Assembly: GCA_965117015.1 (NCBI GenBank) | Contig: OZ220747.1 | Coordinates: 2,232,001-2,296,000 of the forward strand | Direction: 5' to 3' | DNA: 64,000 nt | From: Aldehydirespirator sp965117015 | GTDB taxonomy: Bacteria; Actinomycetota; Acidimicrobiia; Acidimicrobiales; Aldehydirespiratoraceae | Shown: positions 58,055-64,000 of the stretch, piece after piece | How the letters are laid out: each line of letters begins with the position of its first letter | How positions within the stretch are numbered: the stretch's first letter is position 1 | Notes under the pieces: generated by a model | Told to the model about the DNA's origin: nothing | Databases searched by the model: none | The model's input: the letters and a program-made list of their open reading frames with translations, nothing else | Translations under genes and position numbers: made by a program

Positions 58055-59209
58055 TCAGGCTGGGGCGATTCGGGGGTCGCGGTCTCGCAGCTCGCTCAGG
58101 CGTTGGCAGCCGAGTTGGTGCATGACGGTGGTGAGCTGCTGCTCGAACATCGAGGCCACGAACCCGGCGCCCCCGGACCCGAGGGCGCAGAGGCCGTACA
58201 TGAACGCCCGTCCCGACAACGTGAAGTCGGCGCCCAGGGCCAGGGCCCGGGCGATGTCGAGACCGCTGCGCACGCCGCCGTCGAACAGCACCGGCACCCT
58301 CCCGCCGATGCGCTCGACGACAGGCCCGAGGGCCTCGATGGCCGCCGGCGCGGCGTCGAGCTGGCGCCCGCCATGGTTCGACACCACTACTGCGTCGGCG
58401 CCCACGTCGACGCAGCGCTCGGCGTCGTCGGGATGGAGGATCCCCTTGACCACCACCGGTCCCGGCCACAGCTCACACGTCTCGGTCAGGTAGTCCCACG
58501 ACAGGGTGCCGCCCAGGCTGGCCCCGACGAAGCCGGCCAACTCCCGCAGCGTGGCCCGGTCCACGTAGCGCTCCAGGGTGTGGAACCGGGGCAGGCCGTT
58601 GCGCAGCAGCCCGAGAGCCCACGCCGGCCTGAGCGCGGCCTGGGTCACATGGCGGGGCGTGATGCGGGGCGGCATCGAGACCCGCTCGCGGGTCTGGCGC
58701 TCCCGCCGGGCCCGGGCCGGCACGTCGGCCGTCACCACCAGGACGCGGAAGCCGGCCTGCTGCGCCCGGTCGAGCAGGTCATCACGGACGGCGACGTCTC
58801 GCGGCGGATAGAGCTGGAACCAGCCCATATCGCCGGCGCGGGGCCCAACGTCTGCGACGTCGGCGGTGTTGACCGTGCTGGCCACGTAGGGGATCCGGCA
58901 CCGGGCCGCGGTCTCGGCCAGGGCGATGTCGGCGCCGGGCCAGATCAGCCCGGTCAGGCCCACCGGGGCGATCCCAACCGGCAGCGAGTAGCGGATCCCG
59001 AACAACTCGGTGCCGGCGTCGGGCTCCAGCTCGCCCTTGAGGAACCGCGGCGTCAGCAGCACCCGCTGGAGCGACTCGACGTTGCGGGCGCTGACCCGCT
59101 CGTCGCCCTCGCCGCTGTCGAGGTACTCCCAGGCGAACCGGGGGGTGCGCCGGCGGGCCCGCCGACGCAGGTCGTCCACGGTCTGGTACTTGACGTAGGG
59201 GTCAGCCAC
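58055..59209 (-). CDS. FMN-dependent alpha-hydroxy-acid oxidase/dehydrogenase
   Basis: 384 residues of the lactate dehydrogenase (LldD) / glycolate oxidase / mandelate dehydrogenase family. The catalytic His279 is in VVVSNHGGRQLD. PVGIAPVGLTGLIWPGADIALA is the FMN site, VVVKGILHPDDAE supplies the FMN Lys, and FDGGVRSGLDIARALALGADFTLSGRAFMYG is the phosphate loop. It oxidises a 2-hydroxy acid to the 2-oxo acid. Its ATG overlaps the end of the upstream dienelactone-hydrolase-like gene by eight bases, so the two are an operon. Confidence 0.92.
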   Translation of the reverse strand: MADPYVKYQTVDDLRRRARRRTPRFAWEYLDSGEGDERVSARNVESLQRVLLTPRFLKGELEPDAGTELFGIRYSLPVGIAPVGLTGLIWPGADIALAETAARCRIPYVASTVNTADVADVGPRAGDMGWFQLYPPRDVAVRDDLLDRAQQAGFRVLVVTADVPARARRERQTRERVSMPPRITPRHVTQAALRPAWALGLLRNGLPRFHTLERYVDRATLRELAGFVGASLGGTLSWDYLTETCELWPGPVVVKGILHPDDAERCVDVGADAVVVSNHGGRQLDAAPAAIEALGPVVERIGGRVPVLFDGGVRSGLDIARALALGADFTLSGRAFMYGLCALGSGGAGFVASMFEQQLTTVMHQLGCQRLSELRDRDPRIAPA

Positions 59210-59972
59210 GGGCTGGGGCGAGCACGTCTCCGAACAGGGCCAGCGACTGCGACCAGGCCCGCTCGGCGGCGGCCTCGTTGTACGTGTGCGCGTCCGGCCA
59301 CGTGTAGGCGTGGTCGGCCCCGGGCAGGATGTCGACGGTGACCCGGTCGCCGAGGGTGGAGACCGCCTCGATGAAGGGTGTCATGCTGGCCACGCTCATC
59401 ATCTTGTCGGCCTCGCCGAAGCCGGCGTAGAGCGAGCCGGCCAGCCGGCCTGCGGTCAGGTGGGGCGAGTCGGGCTCGCCGTCCACCAGGAAGGACGGAT
59501 GCCACATCGCGCCGGCCTTGAACTGATCGGGAAGCCGCATCATGGTGCGGAATACGGCACGGGCTCCCAGGCAGAAGCCGATGCAGCCGGCGGACGCCAC
59601 CGATCCCGCCGGCCGGTCGGCGGCCACCGCGTCCAGCGCCGCGTCGAGGTCGTTCTGGATGCCGTCGTCGGTCAGCGACATCATCAGTGACACCAGCTGG
59701 TCGGCGGCACCCGGGTTGGCGGCCAGCTCCGCCGGGCCGTAGCCGATCATCCGTCCGTGGCGGTGGTACAGGTCCGGCAGGATCACGTCGTAGCCGTTGG
59801 CGGCGAGGCGGCACCCGAAGGCTCGCAGGGCTTCCCGGATGCCGGGCTTGTCCATGAACATCACGATCAGCGGGTGCGACCCGCCCGATGCCGGCCGCAT
59901 GCGGGGCACAGCCAGCGGCTCACCATCGCTGACAGTCTCGAGAATCGACTCCTGGACTTCAAGCAGGCTCAT
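59202..59972 (-). CDS. Dienelactone-hydrolase-family protein
   Basis: 256 residues from ATG 59972; the ATG at 60074 overlaps the divergent gene and gives a non-family N-terminus. The alpha/beta-hydrolase nucleophile is Cys134 in GCIGFCLGARAV, as in dienelactone hydrolases, which use Cys instead of Ser. An acidic residue in FGEADKM and His221 in GADHAYTWP complete the triad. The substrate may be a lactone or ester; the nearby 2-keto-4-pentenoate-hydratase-like gene hints at aromatic breakdown, without more support. Confidence 0.87.
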   Translation of the reverse strand: MSLLEVQESILETVSDGEPLAVPRMRPASGGSHPLIVMFMDKPGIREALRAFGCRLAANGYDVILPDLYHRHGRMIGYGPAELAANPGAADQLVSLMMSLTDDGIQNDLDAALDAVAADRPAGSVASAGCIGFCLGARAVFRTMMRLPDQFKAGAMWHPSFLVDGEPDSPHLTAGRLAGSLYAGFGEADKMMSVASMTPFIEAVSTLGDRVTVDILPGADHAYTWPDAHTYNEAAAERAWSQSLALFGDVLAPARG

Positions 59973-60061
59973 GCTCGGCCAAGCTACCGCCGACAGAAGA
60001 AGCGAGGCGCCGGGTGCCCGCGCTCCTGACAGGCCAGGTCGGTGATCTACGATGACGGGTC

Positions 60062-61537
60062 GTGGTCGATCCATTGCCTGAGCAGGGGAGCGGGCTGCTC
60101 GACCGGTACCGGCCGGGCGGCGCCTACGACGAGGCGTTCGACGCCGACGGGTCGGCGCGCGACACCTACAGCCGCATCGTCGAGCGGTTCCGGGAACTCG
60201 ACGTCGACGAGATCCGGCGGCTCGAGCAACTCGTCGCCGACGAGTTCCGCCGCCAGGGGATCACGTTCACCGTCTACAGCGAGGAGGAGGGCACCGAGCG
60301 CATCTGGCCCATGGACCTGTTCCCCCGGCTCATCGCCGCAGCCGAATGGGACGAGCTCGCCCGGGGCCTGACCCAGCGAGTCGCAGCCCTCAACTGCTTC
60401 CTGGCCGACCTGTACAACGGCGGTGCGGCGGCCGTGGCCGACGGCGTGGTGCCCCGGTGGCTGGTGATGTCGTCGAAGGGCTTCGAACGCAACGCCATGG
60501 GCATCGCCGTGCCCCACTCCGCGCACTGCAACGTGGCCGGGATCGACGTGGTCCGGGCCGCCGACGGCCGCTACCGGGTGCTGGAGGACAACCTGCGCAG
60601 CCCCAGCGGCATCTCGTATGTGATCGAGAACCGGGCGGCCATGGCCAAGGCCTGCAGCTGGCTCTTCTACGACCACGCCGTGCAGCCCACCGAGCAGTAC
60701 GGCCAGATGCTGCGGTCCACGCTGGAGTCGATGGCACCGGGAGGCGAGGGCGACGCCCACATCGTGGTGCTGACCCCCGGGATCTTCAACTCCGCGTACT
60801 TCGAGCACGCCTTCCTGGCCCGCTCGATGGGCGTGGAGCTGGTGGAGGGCCGAGACCTGGTCGTCGACGGCCACAGCGTGTACACCCGGACCATCGAGGG
60901 GCTGGTCAAGGTGGACGTCATCTACCGGCGCATTGACGACGACTTCCTCGACCCGGTGGCCTTCCGGCCCGACTCGACCCTGGGCGTGCCCGGGCTTCTC
61001 GGCGCGCTGCGGGCCGGCACCGTGACCGTGTGCAACGCCATGGGCAACGGAGTGGTCGACGACAAGGCCGTGTACCCCTACGTCCCCGACTTGATCCGCT
61101 ACTACCTGGGCGCCGAGCCCATCATCGACAACGTCACCACCTACACGATGTGGGACCCCGATCAACGGCGCGACGCGCTGGGGAGGCTGGATGAGCTGGT
61201 GGCCAAGCCGGTCGGCGAGTCCGGCGGCTACGGCGTGCTGATCGGCCCCCACGCCACCGAGCAGGAGCTCGACGAGGCCCGGGCCACCATCGAGGCCGAG
61301 CCCCGAAACTGGATCGTCCAGGAACTCGTGCACCTGTCCACACTGCCGTCGGTGGCCGAGGACCGACTCGAGCCCCGCCATCTCGACCTGCGTCCCTTCG
61401 TGCTGACCGGCGAGCGGACCCAGGTCTTCCCCGGCGGGCTCACCCGGGTGGCCATGCGCCGGGGCTCGCTCATCGTCAACTCCTCCCAGGGCGGGGGCTC
61501 CAAGGACACCTGGGTCCTGGCGCCCGAGACGCCATGA
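60062..61537 (+). CDS. Circularly permuted ATP-grasp family protein
   Basis: 491 residues from a GTG. Landmarks are the N-terminal RPGGAYDEAFDADGSARDTYSRIVERF, GFERNAMGIAVPHSAHCNVAGIDVVRAADGRYRVLEDNLRSPSGISYVIENR, YVPDLIRYYLGAEPIIDNVTTY, and the ATP-binding GESGGYGVLIG. The family is predicted to form peptide-like bonds using acyl phosphates. It precedes alpha-E and transglutaminase genes, the classic three-gene set often found with the Anbu proteasome-like protease, which is not in this window. Confidence 0.92.
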   Translation: MVDPLPEQGSGLLDRYRPGGAYDEAFDADGSARDTYSRIVERFRELDVDEIRRLEQLVADEFRRQGITFTVYSEEEGTERIWPMDLFPRLIAAAEWDELARGLTQRVAALNCFLADLYNGGAAAVADGVVPRWLVMSSKGFERNAMGIAVPHSAHCNVAGIDVVRAADGRYRVLEDNLRSPSGISYVIENRAAMAKACSWLFYDHAVQPTEQYGQMLRSTLESMAPGGEGDAHIVVLTPGIFNSAYFEHAFLARSMGVELVEGRDLVVDGHSVYTRTIEGLVKVDVIYRRIDDDFLDPVAFRPDSTLGVPGLLGALRAGTVTVCNAMGNGVVDDKAVYPYVPDLIRYYLGAEPIIDNVTTYTMWDPDQRRDALGRLDELVAKPVGESGGYGVLIGPHATEQELDEARATIEAEPRNWIVQELVHLSTLPSVAEDRLEPRHLDLRPFVLTGERTQVFPGGLTRVAMRRGSLIVNSSQGGGSKDTWVLAPETP

Positions 61538-61604
61538 CGGTCGCCTACCGGTCGCCCGGGAACTGGCCCGGGAGTTCGCTCGGCGGCCTGCCCGGGAGCG
61601 TGCC

Positions 61605-62618
61605 GTGATCCTGGCCCGCCACGCCGAGGCGCTGCTGTGGACGGGCCGCTACCTGGAGCGGGCCGAGACCACGTCGAGGTGCCTCAACTACGCGGCCAAC
61701 TCGATCACCCATCTGCGGGCCGGCGAGGCCCGGGCCGAGGGCGAGCTGCTGGTCAGGACCCTCGGCCTTCAGGATGAGCTGGAGGCTGTCGGCCCGCTGG
61801 AGAGCCAGCCGCAGCTGGTGGCGTTCCTGCTGTCCGACCTCGACAATCCCGGGTCGGTGGTGTCGGCCATCGTGGCGGTCCGCGAGAACCTGCGGTCGGT
61901 CCGGGACCGGATACCGATCGAGCTGTGGGAGGAGGCCAACGGCCTCTACCTCAGGTTCCCGTTCCTCGGCCACGCCGACGTCGCGCCGACCGGGCTCCAC
62001 GAGGTGCTGCTGATGGTACGGCGGGCCTGCCTGGCCATCTCCGGGGTCCTCAACGAGGGCATGCGGCGCGACGAGGGGCACGCCTTCGTCGTCGTCGGCC
62101 GGATGTTGGAGCGGTCGATCTTCACGGTGGGCCTGCTCGAGGCCACTCACTCCGACGCCCGCGGCGTTATGGATGCCACCCGGATGCTGCGGCTCACGAG
62201 CTCGTTGCAGGCGTACCACCGCCAGCACGGCAACGCCCCCGACCCCCACGGCGTCGTGCGTTACCTGTTGCACGCGCCGGACCTTCCCCGCTCGGTGCTG
62301 TCGTGCCTCGGCCGGGCCGAGGAGGGCCTCACCGGCCTGGCCGCGAACTCGGCCGCGCTGGATCGCGCCCGCCGCAAGGCGGCCCTGCTGCGGGCCCGCC
62401 TGGAGCTCGGCGAGGTCGAGGAGGCCATGGCCTCCGCTCCGGTGGCGACCCTGCAGGACTTCGGCGGGCAGCTGACGGGACTGGCCAGTGACGTGCACGC
62501 CGGCATCGTCCCGCCGCTGGCCATGGCCACGGTCCAAGCCCAGTACGTCCGCCCCGGCCGCACGGACCAACCCGTACATGCGGGCGAACCCGGCCGCGCC
62601 GGCGAAGGGGCGGGATGA
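61605..62618 (+). CDS. Alpha-E domain protein
   Basis: 337 residues from GTG 61605, whose product opens MILARHAEALLWTGRYLERAETTSRCLNY, the standard start of the family. The whole chain is helical (YLRFPFLGH, RRACLAISGVLNEGMRRDEGHAFVVVGRMLERS). Function is unknown; it always accompanies the permuted ATP-grasp gene and is thought to act as its partner. The end overlaps the transglutaminase start by four bases. The last 25 residues are a Gly/Pro/Arg tail. Confidence 0.9.
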   Translation: MILARHAEALLWTGRYLERAETTSRCLNYAANSITHLRAGEARAEGELLVRTLGLQDELEAVGPLESQPQLVAFLLSDLDNPGSVVSAIVAVRENLRSVRDRIPIELWEEANGLYLRFPFLGHADVAPTGLHEVLLMVRRACLAISGVLNEGMRRDEGHAFVVVGRMLERSIFTVGLLEATHSDARGVMDATRMLRLTSSLQAYHRQHGNAPDPHGVVRYLLHAPDLPRSVLSCLGRAEEGLTGLAANSAALDRARRKAALLRARLELGEVEEAMASAPVATLQDFGGQLTGLASDVHAGIVPPLAMATVQAQYVRPGRTDQPVHAGEPGRAGEGAG

Positions 62619-63586
62619 GGCTCGGAATCTCCTACCGGATGCGCTTCCGCTACTCGGAGCCGGTGACCGAGTGCCAGAACGAGGTGCGGGTGCGGCCCCG
62701 CGACGACGATCACCAGCGAGTGCTGGCGTACCGGCTGACATCGCAACCGCAGCTCCAGGTGCTGTCGGTGCGCGACTACTGGGGCACGGTCGTGGAGCAT
62801 CTCGGCGTCCGCACACCCCACACCGAACTGGAGCTGCTGGCCGAGGCGACCGTTGAGACCTCGGCCCGCCCCGAGCCGGCAGACGCTCCGGCGGTCTCGG
62901 CGCTGGACGACACCGGCTTCCAACTGGAGCACCTCGAGTTCCTGGAACCCTCCCAGCACGTCGACTGGCGCCCCGGCGACGCCGTCGAGCAGCGGGCCGC
63001 AGCCGCAGTCGCCACCGCCGCGTCCGTGCCGGAGATGGTGGCTGCGGTGGTGGCCGATGTGCGAGGAGCGTTGAGCTACGAGCCGGGCGCCACCGACATC
63101 GGCGTCTCGCTGGCGGAGCTGCTCGAGGGCGGGGCGGGTGTGTGCCAGGATTTCGCGCACCTCGCCCTCGGCATGCTGCGCAGCGCCGGTGTTCCCGCCC
63201 GCTACGTCTCGGGGTACCTGTTCGCGGCCGACGAGACCTCGGCGAAATCTGAGACCGCCGAGGTGGTGACGGTGCAGACCCATGCGTGGATCGAGGTCGC
63301 CTTGCCCGGCTCGGGCTGGTGGGCGCTCGACCCGACCAACGGCGGCCCGGTCTCCGAGCGTCACGTCGTCATCGGCTGCGGGCGCGACTACGGCGACGTG
63401 CCTCCGGTGCGGGGCGCCTTCATGGGCTCGGGCATCGCAGAGGTCGACGCCGAGGTACTGATCGGCAGGCATACCGAGGACCTGCCCGCTGAAGCGCCGG
63501 CATCCTCCCAGCGGGCCCTTTCCGGCGTCAGGGCGGCCCCGGCCCCGAGCTGGCCCCAGCAGAGCCAGCAGCAACAGCAGCAGTGA
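62615..63586 (+). CDS. Transglutaminase-like cysteine protease-family protein
   Basis: 323 residues. The N-terminal beta domain (LGISYRMRFRYSEPVTECQNEVRVRPR) is typical of the family. The catalytic triad is Cys177 in GAGVCQDFAH, His223 in QTHAWIEV and Asp239 in WALDPTNG. The enzyme probably cleaves or transfers the isopeptide products of the ATP-grasp partner. The tail ends in a run of seven glutamines (CAG/CAA repeat), a likely site of length change. It is convergent with the last gene of the window. Confidence 0.9.
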   Translation: MRLGISYRMRFRYSEPVTECQNEVRVRPRDDDHQRVLAYRLTSQPQLQVLSVRDYWGTVVEHLGVRTPHTELELLAEATVETSARPEPADAPAVSALDDTGFQLEHLEFLEPSQHVDWRPGDAVEQRAAAAVATAASVPEMVAAVVADVRGALSYEPGATDIGVSLAELLEGGAGVCQDFAHLALGMLRSAGVPARYVSGYLFAADETSAKSETAEVVTVQTHAWIEVALPGSGWWALDPTNGGPVSERHVVIGCGRDYGDVPPVRGAFMGSGIAEVDAEVLIGRHTEDLPAEAPASSQRALSGVRAAPAPSWPQQSQQQQQQ

Positions 63587-63596
63587 GCCGGTCGGC

Positions 63597-63645
63597 AATC
63601 TGGGTCGTGTTCTACGCACATACTGCGCAAGACCAACCCGAGATT
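63597..63645. terminator. Imperfect hairpin between convergent genes
   Basis: AATCT-x-GGGT ... TCT-A-CGCA pairs with TGCG-CA-AGA ... ACCC-G-AGATT around CATAC. The arms are interrupted by small mismatches. It lies 11 bases after one stop and 18 bases before the other, fitting a two-way terminator. Confidence 0.4.
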
Positions 63646-63662
63646 CCGGCGCGGGCTGGCCG

Positions 63663-64000
63663 TCAGCGCCGGGCTAGGTGCGCCATCTCGCTTGCCAGTT
63701 GCGGCCAGGCCGGCAGGGCATGGGCGGGGTCCAGGTCGGCATAGACGGCGTGGACGTTGACCGCCAGCCGCTCGCTGTCGGTCCATTCGGCGAACTCGCC
63801 CAGATCGATGTCGCGGGCGGCCTCCGCAGCGCTCATTCCCGCCCGGTTGCGCTCGGTCGCCTCCCGCTGTACGAAGGTCAGGTAGTCCCGGACCATCGCC
63901 GGGCCGCGCTCGTCGGTAACCGGACCGTGCCCGGGCACGATGACGTCGGCGTCGAGTTCGACGATCAGGTCGCAGGCACGGACCCAGTTGTCGACCGGAC
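63663..64000 (-). CDS. Metallo-beta-lactamase-fold hydrolase, C-terminal part (5' end outside window)
   Basis: About 112 C-terminal residues; the frame stays open to base 64000. The segment LIVELDADVIVPGHGPVTDERG carries the PGHG motif with the late metal-binding His of MBL-fold proteins. The helical tail (MVRDYLTFVQREATERNRAGMSAAEAARDIDL) matches the QuiP/SoxH-like or quinohemoprotein-amine-associated MBL group in style. The N-terminal HxHxDH motif is beyond the window, so the class and activity remain open. Confidence 0.8.
   Translation of the reverse strand, partial: PVDNWVRACDLIVELDADVIVPGHGPVTDERGPAMVRDYLTFVQREATERNRAGMSAAEAARDIDLGEFAEWTDSERLAVNVHAVYADLDPAHALPAWPQLASEMAHLARR

Noticed and set aside
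1..64000. tRNA, rRNA, prophage, insertion sequence or integrase genes
   Set aside because: I looked for tRNA-like cloverleafs in the intergenic gaps and for transposase or integrase motifs in the proteins and found none that I can support. Only the two short repeat families suggest mobility.

Overview
The window is 64 kb of GC-rich, densely packed bacterial DNA. Many starts are GTG, and many neighbours overlap by 1 or 4 bases (ATGA, GTGA). Gene content (branched-chain ABC uptake, several acyl-CoA dehydrogenases, CaiB-type CoA-transferase, P450s with a 3Fe-4S ferredoxin, ETF, circularly permuted ATP-grasp operon) suggests an actinobacterium, perhaps of the Acidimicrobiia. That placement is inference: there is no rRNA, and I see no tRNA gene.

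Layout. 1-6.7 kb: end of a TPP enzyme, a cupin-type regulator, OsmC, a CoA-disulfide-reductase-like flavoprotein, a Sll0783-like protein, RNase HII and ThrH. 6.9-25.5 kb: one long co-directional run. It starts with a branched-chain-type ABC transporter (binding protein with an Ala/Glu coiled coil, LivF, LivH, fused LivM-LivG) and a GntR regulator. It continues with acyl-CoA dehydrogenase, Zn-ADH, glutamine-synthetase-like ligase, P450, GabT-like transaminase, 3Fe-4S ferredoxin, ALDH, a second P450, a TPR protein, a second acyl-CoA dehydrogenase and a CoA-transferase. The set fits uptake and oxidation of an amine, possibly a cyclic secondary amine. 25.5-32.6 kb: GNAT, C45 acyltransferase, PuuB-like FAD oxidase, class III aminotransferase and sulfatase.

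32.7-57.2 kb is dominated by serine and one-carbon metabolism: SerA with its DUF1015 partner, FolD, MTHFR, formate-THF ligase, a dimethylglycine/sarcosine-type dehydrogenase, ETF beta and alpha, an IclR regulator, and an NAD-linked formate dehydrogenase. Together they could demethylate an N-methyl glycine, carry the C1 unit through methylene- and formyl-THF to formate with ATP recovery, and oxidise formate to CO2 with NADH. Both divergent promoters at the core of this set (serA/folD and fhs/dehydrogenase) carry the same perfect palindrome GTTCCG-N5-CGGAAC. RmuC, Fic, a plant-type LRR lipoprotein and ProS lie among these genes.

The most striking locus is the formate dehydrogenase at 52.6-57.2 kb. 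Its catalytic gene has an in-frame TGA exactly at the selenocysteine position, followed at the canonical distance by a SECIS-like hairpin with a GGUCU loop. The usual N-terminal Fe-S part of the catalytic chain is a separate gene placed last in the operon, behind a NuoE-NuoF fusion. Ordinary annotation would report a broken gene.

57.2-64 kb holds a 2-keto-4-pentenoate-hydratase-like gene, an FMN hydroxyacid oxidase, a dienelactone-hydrolase-like gene, the ATP-grasp / alpha-E / transglutaminase operon, and the end of a metallo-beta-lactamase-fold gene. Two families of short dispersed repeats lie between genes. No gene-free stretch exceeds 300 bases.
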